Of a stretch of 64,000 nt of DNA, positions 25,901 through 39,179 are shown piece after piece. The DNA is taken from positions 882,141 to 946,140 of the forward strand of contig NW_003122908.1 in assembly GCF_000003605.2 (NCBI RefSeq), read 5' to 3'. Each line of letters begins with the position of its first letter. Position 1 is the first letter of the stretch. Both the position numbers and the translations under genes were made by a program. The stretch is from Saccoglossus kowalevskii (lineage: Eukaryota; Hemichordata; Enteropneusta; Harrimaniidae). Under the pieces are notes generated by a model. That model was not told the DNA's origin, made no database searches, and was given only the letters and a program-made list of their open reading frames with translations.

Positions 25901-27331
25901 AGTAAATAAAATGCGTTGGATCGATAGGCGTTATGTCGGATTGATGAAATGGTACATTTAATAGTTGTATGCCATATATCGGATTACAATATTACTACAG
26001 ACGTCGTTATGGTTTAATATTATGCAAACTTAACTTGTCAATTTAAACGTGGTACACTTCTAGCGTTTTGCGAAAACTCTAAACGTGGACGCCCAACCGT
26101 AACATTAGATTCAGAGTACTGTCACAAATAATACTTTTTTGAGTAAAACATTGACAGAAATATATAGATCATCACATGAAATAAATATATTTTTTTTAAT
26201 AATTCAAATTATATAATTATGTCGCTACAAACAAACCACGAAGTTATAATTAGTTCATCGTACTGAATAATTGGTTTCTAGTGAGGTACATAGAGTACGC
26301 GCATTTACAGTAAACGATACTATTATTCATAGTGTGTAGTAATTACAATCACGTATTGAGCGTAATATAATACCATTCATTATCACATATATGATATACA
26401 TTGATATAATTACAATGCCGACATGTCCCGATCGCTATAAAATGGGACTCAATTGGCACTAAAATCGGTACAGCCAGAAAGTAGCTGAAACAGTTATGTC
26501 GGAATTATTCTGAAGATTCTGAACGAAGACAGAACATGAACATAAATGTATTTATATATTTGACCAAGGGCACAAAACATGGATCAACAAATAACATTAA
26601 CCCGGGGTTTATGAATGTAAGAATACATGTTTTTTTGTTTTTATTTTTCCAAATACGTTCCTTGGTAATGGTCTCCCGTGTGTCTGTTGTTACAATGAAA
26701 AAAAAAAAACATTCAATAATACCTCATATACATATTGATTTTCCACGTTTTATGCGGAGGCTCAGATACAGATGTCGATTATAATGATTCTGTGTTCAAT
26801 AATCACACAAAGACGGTTTTGTTAGAGACACCAGTACTATACTGCATTTGATCAGACATGAATCCTTTCTTAGATTTGTTCAATATCAGTCATATTATCA
26901 TACTATACTCGTACAGTGGCATTCCTTTGTATGTGCTGCCCTTCACATCTGTAAGGTTATGTTTCTTTGTCCGTTTGTAATCTACTTATAATTATAACGA
27001 TGGAAGGGAGTGATGAAAACATTTTACAACTGAATAACTCGCCGCTACTGTATATCAGTTGTTTATTATTTTACGCACGAATCACGGGTTAAATGACTGT
27101 TCTTATGCAGATAGCTTGGTCACTGGTAAACAAACGATGTTTTGGGTGCAATTGCAGTAGTGGTTCTCACGTACTACAACTGTATATTACATAACATACG
27201 AACTTACACTACATCTTAATTTAATATTTAGGTTACTACCCTTACTTCATTCTAACTACTCTTACTAAATATATACTGGTTACACACGCTTTACACATAG
27301 TACATACAACATGCTAAATTCATTTAAACAT
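22935..27331. other. Non-coding stretch, no gene recognised
   Basis: Apart from the TTG microsatellite I see no conserved exon, RNA gene or inverted-repeat element. Reading frames are short and AT-driven. Confidence 0.5.
23879..23919. repeat. (TTG)n microsatellite
   Basis: About 13 TTG units with minor interruptions. Confidence 0.9.
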
Positions 27332-27475
27332 ACTTTCAACTTGCTTGTTACATGCAAAATGATTAGTACATTCAACATGCTTGTTACATCCAATATCGTT
27401 ATTGCATTCAACATGTTTGTAACATTCACCATAATTATTGTATTCAACTTGTGTGTTGCATATGTTCATTATACC
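27332..27475 (+). repeat. Degenerate minisatellite, four 36 bp units in frame
   Basis: Four consecutive 36-base units, each starting (A/G)(C/T)A-TTC-AAC-(A/T)TG or a close variant, at 27332, 27368, 27404 and 27440. They keep one frame, giving repeats such as TFNMLVTSNIVI. A poorer unit precedes them at about 27299. The surrounding frame of 75 codons has no other support as a gene. Confidence 0.7.
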
Positions 27476-30400
27476 CTAGATGTTACAAATGTGACCTTTA
27501 TACGAGATGGTTTAATGCCTACTTCACATACAGCCTAATAAATGTGCACATCGTGTTGCGTATGCCGAACACCAGGGGAACATTTTTTTTAATATAACAT
27601 GTTGTACTCAACATTCAACACAAAGAAACACAGAAACGATATACGACCATTGCTCAATAGATGTATGAGTTTTTGTTGATTGTAAATACATTGTTAACAA
27701 GCTCACCGGAAAACAAAAATACATAAGTATGACTAAAATTTTGAAGTATTCTTAATAATGACACATTTATATGTTATTGTCAGCAAGATTACGCTTTCTT
27801 ACTTACTTCTTACAAATAAATGTTTTAGCGTGCGCACCACCCAAACAAGTGCGGGCTGATATTCATTGTTACTAATTGTGTTCATCGCCTTTTTTGTTGA
27901 CGAATTTATTAAACATTTTTGCGCCATTCAATATCTTAGCAAAAACAATTGCCTCGTCTTTTCGCGCTTCTTTAAGTTTTTTTTTGTATTACATCTTAAA
28001 GGCATCACTATTATTTCAGTATATTAATTTTACATAAAGAAATACCCTACAAGTTATGTGCTAAACTTATTATTCTACTAATTGCACACTATTGAAATTA
28101 TTACGAATTTTCTTGTTGAATTAATCTATTTGCAACATTTCACAAAATAAGCCGTTTTCTATATTTGTTTTTTAAAATGCCGATCAAGACCTTCAGCTAA
28201 TAAAACAATCTTGTGCTTATTTGGTTCAAAATTAATAAAACAGAAATTATAGATCAATTCATAGAAATATGCAAAATGTTGCATCGAAATATTAGCGGAA
28301 AAGTGATATAAATCTTGACCCCAAACTAAAAACCCGTTTTTTATACATGTGTTTTTTTTTTCACGGTTCATTCTTGCCAATGGCTTTCTCGTGTTCCAAT
28401 GATAGTGTGTGTGACTATATATACGGATGACTGAATCTAGCTGTCAATACAATTGCTACATTAGGGATTCGGGAAACGATTGCAGATCATCTGATAAATA
28501 TAACAGATAGCAAGATAACAACAATTGGATGTTGAATTCATTCTCAATTTGTCGTGCTAAAAAGCTAGTTGATTAAACTCCAACCTTATCTGACGAACAG
28601 ATTACAGTTATTGCCTTGAGGATCATTGTACTATTGATTTTTAACCCTGTGACATTTTCTATTATGAGTTTCTATACCAGGGGCATAAACAAAGCTTGTA
28701 CGGAAAGTTCACTGTACCATTTCATTTCATGATGCGTATATTCATGTGCATTTAACCGTTGGAGAGTTCACATTGTTAGATTTACTGTGAAAATTAACGG
28801 TTCGTTTAATTACAAACGAGAAATTCATCCACGAGTGAGCAGAAATATAGTGTACATATAGAACCGTGATGAGTCAGGAAACCCGTTAGATAATATGATA
28901 TCAAGACAGTGTCAAATTCTCGCGGAGATACCAGCTAATAAAGGGACGTTTGTGTGTAGAACTGATTGTATACAATGACAAACATAAAACACATATATTT
29001 TACGGAATTATAACATGAGTTCTTTTTGCATTATTTAAGCGTACGTAATACTCACCAATATTATTTGGACTTGCTATTCCTTTGACGCAAAATTGAAATT
29101 ACCCTGCTATTAATACATATACATGTATATTTACAATGGATTCACCTATCTTTAAATAGTGGCCTTTAAATTCACTTACAACCGTGAAAATATTCCTTCA
29201 GGTCTCAGATGACTACTAGAAAGTCAGTAACTGTGCCGCTAGATGTTGGCGTTGTTAGAGTAGGGAATGAATCACATTCGGTCGCTTGCTTCCCACTCAG
29301 GTAATTGACGCAAATATAGCGTACTTTCATAGAGCCATGATTCCTAAGCTAAGTCAACTCCGAGATGGTTTATTCACTAGAGCCTGTGTTATTAAGTGTA
29401 GTGTGAGCTGAAGTTGTATCGGTAATCAGCCCATTTCGTGTGTGTCCGTTTATTCTGGAATGTTTATAATACAAACGCATTTTTATTCTGTGAAATCATA
29501 CACAGGTTTATTTGACGAGTAACCTAATCTCCGAATGAAATTCTTAGTGGAATTGGATTTTCATATACAAAATGCTTAATAATTTATTGATTTGAATTAG
29601 CAAATGTAATTCATCAACATTTGATGAAGACATCGCGTGTATGATCGTTTTATTAACCAGAATTGAGTGTATTTGTCATAGGGACCACGCATTGGATCTC
29701 TCTACCTTACAGTTGTGCTGTTTACAGTGTGTGTAATGGCGACTCGTTTCCCGTGTACCGTTTGTGGTTTCAAACTCGCATAGACCACTACCTCTTTGTA
29801 GAAAAGAAGAAATTTGTTTTCACTTCTGTCTTGACTTTGGTCAGCTGCTTTGCTATTTGCTGTTGACCAGTTTGCAAAATCACGCCATCTTGTTTGTGTG
29901 TACTGATTTTTGTTTGTTGAACGTGTGGGGGAGTCCATTCAAATCACTTTGTCTAACAAATAAGTACGTTACCTATCTGTGAATTTCATTTGTGGAAAAA
30001 TAAACTAGGATGTATTTACATTGAATACAAAGATGGTTCATAAATTGTGACATTATTACACTCTTATAAGAAGACATAGCAAAGCTTCATAAGACGTCAC
30101 ACCTGAATGTTGCAATGTAGAAACACGCAACATATAAAAACACAGTCGTTTTTGTTTTTGAAACATATCAATGGAAACGACCTGCTTATCTATCTCAATA
30201 CTTTCGGGTGTAGACGCAATATAATATTTGCACATTTGAAAACTGATAACAACTATACTGTTCATAGCGTTGTCAGGAGTGAGGAGGGATTTGTGTGAAA
30301 GGCTGTGAGAGGTTAGCTACTGTCCGTTTAAGCAATCATTGTCAAGCTCCTTTTTCTATATGATGTTTTTTTCCATAGATCAGTCAACTAACTTTGTTTT

Positions 30401-33400
30401 TCACTCGGCACTATTAGTTCTACTGTATTTAGTAGCTTCCTATGAGAGTGGTTTGCTAAATTTAAATTCTCCAATCATGGAAGAAGATTCAATTGTTTTA
30501 TTAAATGACATAGTGACTAGCTTATCCACATACTATGTATATTCTACATAGAGTTAAACAATTTACATTAGGATCTATATGCCACATACGAAACTGTAAA
30601 ACATTAATACATTGATACAAGAATTTCGTAATTCACACATGCTTTTCTTAATGCCGATATTTTAGAGACTGTACATTTTTACATGACTTCAGCCATTTCT
30701 CGGGCATGCTAGGATTGGAATCATAGGGGTTCCTGATGCACGTCATTTTGTATGGCGATTTGATTCAAAATTACTATACACGTTCAGCATTTAATTTCAA
30801 ATGTTACAAAAGCCATGTTACCTTTAAATGTTTTTTGAGTTTCGTTGACTGGTGGTAATTTTTGGAAACAAAATCCCAAACACATATTTTAAGCCTAGCA
30901 TTTAAACTTGTCATGAACAACACTGTTATTGACGTACACCAATTTTTTTTCTCTTTTTAATCCAAATGACCGACTGGTGGCTACTGGTTTTGTTTCGACT
31001 AGCAGCAATGTTTTGCGCCAAAAAATAATATGTCATCAACAATTTTGTAGGCCAGCATTGCAATAGCATTCGTGCTTGTTACATGGCCCATGATTGATGA
31101 CTGATTCCGATTCCGTCGATCATTTCCACACCTTGTCCTACCCGCGTCTTAAACACGAACATGAACCGTTTATATTTTCACCGTAATTTTGTATTCTGGA
31201 CGTTTTTTTTTTAAACTGATTATTTAAATCTGGTAAGAATTTTGGAGTATTGACGATATAATATCTGGTCGAATTCATTCTCAATGAGATAGCATTTAAT
31301 AAAATATATAGATTTTTCCACTGGTAAAACGACCCATAAACTTCCAAGGACATCGTTTATTTGTTTGTTATTTATCACTCATACAGATGGTTCCTATTAT
31401 TTAACCCCATTGGTTACTTGATTGTTTGATGATCTCGGTTATAACGCTGACATTATACAAGCAAGGGAGGCGCCAATAAGACTGTTCCAGCAATCTGTAG
31501 ACATTAAATAGAAGTAGGTTGACTATATCAGTGTATTTGCTACAATTTACTACAATTAAGATGTATCAATCTAATTTTCCCATCAAATGTTGTTACTTAT
31601 ATCCGTTTAAACAATGCGTAAGTGGATTTCAATGTTTATGCTTATTGAGTTAAGATGGTTGGAAACCGTTTTATCTATTTATTGTGTTGTAATCAGGAGC
31701 ATATGTCACAGTGACATACATTTACCAATCAACTAAGTTTACGCCAAAGTTCTCACATCAAGATTAAAAACTGTGAAAACAATTTAACTTCAAAATATAA
31801 ACAAAATACATACATATATACACTCACTGACAGTACATGTTAGTGTCACATACGATACATTACATGCGACATTTTTCATACGTTTTTTTTTCATTATAAA
31901 AAATGTGTACAGCAAGGTTGTTTCTGTCGGTTATTTGTATTGACTATTGAGATCCTGGCGACAACGATAAAAAAACATCAAACGAAAGAACACTAGGGCA
32001 AAGTTATGACAGCTTGCTGATGATTTGACCGTCTTCGTCAGCGTGAGAAGAAAAAAATGTCATGTAGTCGAAATATCCAAAGAATTTGGTTTACGTTCAT
32101 GGCTCCAATTAAATACAAACACAACCAATGGAATATGGATTGGCAGCTGGTATAGAGAAAGAAAATATCGGATGCGTCATTAGGTAGTTTCTTAAGTTTG
32201 TTTTAGTCGGGTGAACAATCACAATTTTCATAAATGTAATATCACTGCTGTATTCGTCTTCTTTACAACAGGTTTCTCTGCAGTGACATCAGTTGTAGCT
32301 AATGTTGATTTCAGAATCGAGTGCGTAAATTTGCGTGATTGCATAATTGTAAAATGATTACAGACCATTAATAAGCAGGTTATGGGTAATTCTATGAGAT
32401 CATCAAAAATGGAAGGGACAAGAATCCGCATGAAGGATGGCGTGGTCTGCTCTCGATGCGTGTGTGTTTGAAGTTCACAAAATCAAATTCAGAAAACTAA
32501 ATTTCTCGTTATATCGGATATGTCCAATGGTTCTCAACTGTAAAAGTACATATCTATCGATAGATTCGTTACTATGCTTGAGTTTGTTTTGACAACAACA
32601 TCCATCTGAAAATCGAACCTGATTCGAACAGTTAATTAGTACGCTTGTATGAATATCTGGTTTGGCCTCAAGACCAGAATGTGTCGATGCAGAAATATGA
32701 ATAACTATATACATGCTACTAACAATAAAATGGTCGTAGACAGAAAATAAAAAGCAGATGAAAGAAAAGCAGACGCGATCGTCCAGCCTACAGCGCTGAG
32801 AATGTCCTTTACAATTCACAAGTCATTTTCGTGTTGAAAACGGTGTTTTCAATAGTCGAATAACACCTCAGACAAAGACTGATGCGTCAAATATACTAAC
32901 ACATAAACTTATATAGTTTATCTGAGCTCGTAGACACACCACTCGCATACACATAGTTACGTGAAAAGCACGTGTGTCATTGACATCCATGTTCTATCAT
33001 GACAAAAAACCCATTAAGAAGCAGCAGCTATAATAACTGTGTACCACTAATCGCAGTTTGTTCGATATTAGACAGTTTGCTGTTATACATTTGTGCTAAA
33101 TCAATATCAATTCTTGTCAAACCTCATGTTACTAGTACATCGAACACTACACAAATAGACCAATGTAATCTTCTCTTGGCAAAGGTTGGAAACACTCATT
33201 CGATTAATCGAATCCTGTAAATTAGCGGACTCCATTATTGATATAAGCACAGCTAAGTACATTTATATTTAGAGCAGCGTAATCAATTACGAAGACTCAC
33301 ACTCTCTCAGACTTCACAATCGGTCTATAGTATTAACACCTAAGTGTCACGAACTGATGGTGTACTCATTATTTCTCAACTGTGGGGGTTCTTAATGGAC

Positions 33401-36400
33401 GCTTGTACGGTTGAGCAATCACTGGGTCCTTGTGTGCGCCCTGAAAACACCAGACACTGCTGAAATCCACATCTCAACAAAACATGAGAAGATGATAATA
33501 ATATAAAGTGATTGGACACAAAGGTGGGACACATTTAAGGAATATGCCATTTCGGGATAACTTTTATATAATATTTGACAAAATTATATTCACGAAACCA
33601 ACAATTTTGTGAAACATCAATAGAATCATAATAATCATAATAATCTTTACCTATTGTACTGATGAAGTGTTTAGGTAACACTCAGCACCATCTGTGCACG
33701 ACGATATTGATTAAATTTAGTCATTGAGACGATTGAACATTATCGACTATTGAGGATGCGTATGGTTATCACTAGAACAAAAAACGTGTTGAAATGCAGT
33801 AAAGGCAAAAAGGTCCGTTTGAGTCATCAATAAAAACGTCAAACTACACAGTTTATGACGCGCGATTCCGACGGTGCGGGTGACACGTAATCAATACCTA
33901 TGGTGGTTTTGATTAACAACATCAGATGTGTCTTGTAGTCTCTGTATCAGTATTGCAAGATACTATGGGGCACGTGTAATATTGGATGTGTACAATCTCA
34001 CGAATCACGATCAAATCGCCACAACTTGTAATTATGTGACCACGGGGCGTTAATTACATGTAGTACATTAAATGACCTAACGCCCGATAAGTATTTACAG
34101 CCACTGTTGAATTTGTGATTGTTCAATATATGAGCCTTACTGCGGTAACCAGTGGCTGCTGTACTGAAAGGTTCATAATGTAGGTGTACATAAATTAAAC
34201 TTGATAGTATATCAACTTATTATTTTCTCAACATTTGGATGATACGTATATCAACATATAAAATCAAAATGTATAGTCACTTTATTTGATATGATCGCAA
34301 TAATGCCCTGGTGTCATAATTGTGATGTGTGTTTGATTTAGCAATGTCCGTAAAAATATTGTTTTTCAATTCCGCTTCAATAACAAGGTAATCGTCACTG
34401 AAAGCAGTTAATTTATTAGTGTATTGGCCACACATAGTGTCCCTCGATGCCTTGAATGACCGTATGGAAACCATTAACGGATAATGTTACTTAGCATAAT
34501 AATACTTGACATAAAACAAAGTACAACAGGATAGTTGTACAGTGCTACACTTTATTTAGGACAAAGCAATGTTATATGAATAAAAGATAAACATCTTTTT
34601 TCATTTGTAACATTAAACATGTGGTTGGATTACAATAAATTACCTTTTCTGTCATTTAAATTTTATTTCTTATCAAAATTTTATGATAGTGACTTTTTTC
34701 CAGCGCACGCAATGATATAAGTTGTGATTATTTTGTATTCGCATTAACTACATTATATAATCTATGAATCAGTTGAATCAGTCAATCAGTTGCATTTTTT
34801 ATGTTTAATACCAATTAGCATGATTTGTTGAAACGTACATAACATCCCTCATGATGACGAATTATTTTGAACGAATCAAGTTTTCTATTTCAGAATAGAA
34901 GCAAATACTAAATCGAAATGACATTCGAAAAGAAAAAAAAACAAAAAGCAAACAATGTCCTTGGGAATTATCCAGTGTTTTCTTTTTGGGCGTTTGGGTT
35001 ACACGTGTCGTAAAGTGTCAAATCCTCTTGTTTTTTGTATTGTAATCCTTTTTTTAAAACAACTGATGGGTTCAATATACTCAATATATAAGTGGAGATA
35101 ATCCCAATTCATATTGTATTAGAGATTTACGATTACAATTACTGAAACGGGCAAGCATTACAAGCTATATGTCGAATATTTTGTAGTGTCCTTCGTTCAC
35201 GAGTGTGAATTCATGCAGTTCCTTTTGTATAGTCCAATTATTAAAAGCAGAATTGTTAATTTTCACTGTGTTTGTAACAAGCCAAATAATTATCCGGTTT
35301 CGATCGACACCAGCCATGTCCTATCTCAACATGAATGTGTATTTGATATAAGACTGCTACTACTACGAGCAGCAACATTTATATCGAGTGTTACTATCAT
35401 TACCTTGAGTATGTGTTTTGGATTATTAATTGAATTTTCTTCAAAACACTAACACAAATTCTAGTAACGTTTATATTGTAACCCGAATAATGTGTACAAT
35501 GGAATTTACGAGTTGTAATTCTTTACTGATATCCCCACCGTACATCATAATTGGGAAAAGCAATTACTTTATTGAGTTCTAATCCGAAAATCCTCCGATT
35601 CAATTTCCTTTAAATAAGGTATTAACAATGATCTGTAGCAACAGGACCTTTTATTACAAATCTGTTTTTCCAGTGAAAATATAATTCAGATCTAATCACA
35701 CACATATCATACCATATTTGTACAACTTCTACAAATACTTATCGTTAACTGTATCCTCGTTTGTGTCTCAGGAAAGGCAAATTTGGTAGAAAAAGTCGTT
35801 TCTACTCAGTAACTACATTTATCCGCATCTGTGAACCACACCGACGAAGATCAGGAGCATACATTAGTTCTTTATCATACACAACTCACAGTATGCCGAA
35901 ACAGAAGCTGTGAGACGATATTTTGTTGCGACTGATCAAAGAAGGGCAAGGAGAGCTACTGTGCTTACTTTTCTCGTTCGTGTAAACGAAATATACAATA
36001 CTGAAATTTGTAAATGATTTGATTTGCAACCAATTCTGAAGCAATACACACTAATCATGTGTATCCCAATGTGTTTTATTGTAGTGACAAATGTAGTTAG
36101 AGCATCATTTCTATTTGCCTTCTAGTTAATTGCGAAGAAGCCTTTGAACATATGGCCACGTGACTTACAAAAAAAGGAAACTAGTTTGACTAATTAAATA
36201 ATTAGAATAAGTAGTCGTTTAAACAGGAAACATTAGGGCGAAAGTGAGAGAGAAAAATCCATTTCCCTCTCCGTCTATTCAGTCTCATGTTGACTTTTAT
36301 TGTGTACGACAAAATACTGGTAAAATGACCTTATTGCATACTAACCCATACGGGAAGGTTTATCGGTTATATCACAAGGATTGCTGGTCTGTTTTGAAAA

Positions 36401-38905
36401 ATAAAACGTGATAAGCCTGGCCCAGGTGCAATATATGTGTTAAATAAAAGAAAACCTTGAACATATCTTTACACAGTGTGTTAACTATCACATACATATA
36501 CAACAGTTGATGTAGAACTCGCAAAATTACGTACGAATAAAAGACTTTTGCACGGTGGGGGTCAATTGATTATCTTTACGCTTTTAAACGCAACCTTTCC
36601 ACAGAATGATTCTAAATTGGCTCAATTTACAGGCTATGTATAAATAAATTATAAGAAATTTCAAGACGACAAAGTAGGTAATTATGTCACGAAGGGCTTG
36701 ACACTTGTCAATCTAATTGCAACGCCTTACAGTGTAGGAGATGCACGCCATTCATAAAACTTGAATGAATCTTTTTATTATAACAAATATGTGATTAAAT
36801 CCTCATTTGTAGCAAGTCGAAGACCGGAATCGGCACCACTGCAGTAATTGCTACTACATGCATAATGACTTGTTTTAATAGATTCGTTTTTCGTGGAGTT
36901 GTTGTTTTGGTTTTGTCTTTCATAACATTTAGTATATCTTTATTCAAAATGGGACATTGTGTTCTGGCATTCGATGTGCTATGATTTTATTGTATATAAA
37001 CACAATAGCAACTGTCGCTATGGTGAATACAGAATCAGGTAATTACAGTTACATCAGGAATTTATGTTTCAATTGACCTTTTGTTTATTTTAAATGAATT
37101 AATATACTAGTACATTGCTTGTCGCGAAGAGAAGAGAATATTTTTTTAATCTGTAATCGAAAGGAGGTAATATGCAGAATTGTAATCAATTAATCCATTA
37201 AAACACGGTTAGTAACGTTTAACAAGTTCATGTGGTAGTTCTGGTGACCTAAGTTACGTACATGTATATTGCACATATTAATATTCAGAAAATACGCTAA
37301 TAATACGCTTTTTATATTTCACATATTAATTTAGTTGCACTTACACCAAAGCCTTAAATTTCACGTTTTAAATTTCATATTATAAAAGTATAGGTGTTGT
37401 GAGAATACATTTGCAGCTATGTCATCAGCGTCATATCTATACTTTTTAGTATAATTAAAAACCACGTAGCAATGTTTAGTTAATGTATAAAATATAGTAG
37501 TAGCAATATAGAATTGTCTATCAGTATGTTATATTTTTTGGGGGGTTTAGTTCTTTCTGTATTGTATATATCATAAACAATTTATCATTATTTTATTCGT
37601 GTATTTTAGCATGTATAATCCCAAGCTTAGAAATACTGGTACGTACTATTAATTCGAAGCGCATGCGCATATGCGTACATTTATTATTTCTTCGGGCGAT
37701 TACTATGTTGCTCGCTGCAACAACAGTTTTTTTTTCACTTTTCAATAACATGATAATCTGTATAACAACATGCAATACCTAACAAAATGTTGAGATAAAT
37801 ACTTAACTCGTCGTTTTTGTTTTGTTAAGATTGCATTCAAAAATAATTAGGTACCATCCACTAATTATTATATATACCACAAAATGTTGATATTTTCGAT
37901 GTCTAATAAGAAATGAACTGTCGAACTTGATTTTAAGTAGGTCTCTTACGTAAAGTTAGATCTGTGTAAGTATACGCTCACTGATTTAGGAGGCTGTATT
38001 TGTCCTTGAATGCCAGGTACATTGTAGGTACGTTTGTCTGATGGTTAAGAACCTCTAGTAGTCTCAGAATAAAATGTGTGGAAAGGTCAGAGAAGGAAAT
38101 CTACTTTTAATATATAAATATTTAACAAAAAACAACATAATTGCTTCACCTTTTATGTGTTTATCCTGTTCTGGCACATATTTGCAAAGTGTGAATGCAA
38201 CTTAATATTCTAGCCCTGTCTCTCGATTTACCCTGTTCGATTTGATTACACGCACACGGATATTTGCTACTTGTGCTGCGAATGCAAACATACCTAAATT
38301 GTCTACTTCAATTAGTCTGTACGCGATTTAAATTAGTAACTCAACCAATCAAAATATTTATACCATGGATTAAGACGGAAAATTGAAATATCGCGATCAC
38401 TCAAGATCGGAGGGAGTATATGCGCATACGTAGTATCGAGTGGGAGGTAGGGCCTGAATGAAGAAGTCAATGAATGCATATATATGATTCACAAAATGGT
38501 AAATCTCTCCGTTGGCTGTTACAAGTCTAGAGAAACAGTTTCAAACGCCACGGTGGTTTAACAGTTTGTTCAGATACTGCTTAGAAGCCGTAATTCGGTG
38601 AAAAACAACCTGTCAATCAAGATAGATAAATGTACCGTGATTTCACGACAGCCTACGTATTTATTTTACATCTCCGATCTATCACTCAGTGTCTCATATG
38701 CACATCCGCCAACGCGCACGGGTTCTATTTCATCCGTTAATAGTGATTTCAATCGACTCTCAAGTACGCTGTTAACGATGTAAAACTGTCACAGCACGTC
38801 GACTTACTCACGCGTATTAATGACAAGTTATCTCTGGCAAGATTTCAAACTCCGTGGTTAGAGTCACTACAATACCTGACAGTACAAGGTGTTATATATG
38901 TAAGA
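27476..38905. other. Gene desert upstream of the GPCR
   Basis: No exon, RNA gene or complete transposon recognised over about 11 kb. A perfect GCGCATGCGC palindrome (NRF1-like) sits at 37659-37668 without a visible promoter. The region may hold the receptor's 5' non-coding exon, promoter and enhancers, but nothing in the sequence pins them down. Confidence 0.45.
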
Positions 38906-38923
38906 TGCAATGCATGCTGGGAA
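38906..38923 (-). promoter_or_regulatory. ZNF143/Staf-like site upstream of the GPCR
   Basis: On the minus strand the site reads TTCCCAGCATGCATTGCA, very close to the established Staf/ZNF143 consensus (YWCCCAGMATGCAYYGCR). It lies about 255 bp before the receptor's start codon and about 90 bp before the splice acceptor. It could mark a promoter near here. Similar sequences also occur in repeats, so function is inferred. Confidence 0.45.
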
Positions 38924-38951
38924 GTCACGAGTTGTGAACCATTCAAAATAT

Positions 38952-38978
38952 TTATATATATATATATATATATATATA
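38952..38978. repeat. (TA)n microsatellite
   Basis: Uninterrupted alternating TA tract between the ZNF143-like site and the receptor's splice acceptor. Confidence 0.95.
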
Positions 38979-39011
38979 AATATACAACTACTTGTTATCA
39001 TGCTGTGTGTT

Positions 39012-39022
39012 TTGTTTTCAGA
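39012..39022 (+). other. Probable splice acceptor of a 5' UTR intron
   Basis: The sequence tgttttgttttcag ends at 39022 and is followed by a purine-rich stretch. With the coding part in one exon, this suggests an intron in the 5' UTR and an exon starting at 39023. The matching donor was not located. Confidence 0.5.
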
Positions 39023-39179
39023 AGCAGATCTAGAGAAGATCCAGCTATACATACCCAGCTATTTCTGAGAAGTGGACTAGGAATCACTCATCGCGCAATA
39101 ACAACCACACACTATCAAATACCCCGTCTACGTACATGCAGAGACATTTTCTTCATCGTCACTGTTACTGAATTAAGCA

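Noticed and set aside
29663-29982. Overlapping frames on both strands at 29.7-29.9 kb
   Set aside because: Both strands are open in a slightly less AT-rich patch; no family resemblance and no splice signals.
34045-34085. GGGCGTTA / TAACGCCC inverted pair
   Set aside because: Only 8 bp arms with a 25-base loop, likely by chance in 64 kb.
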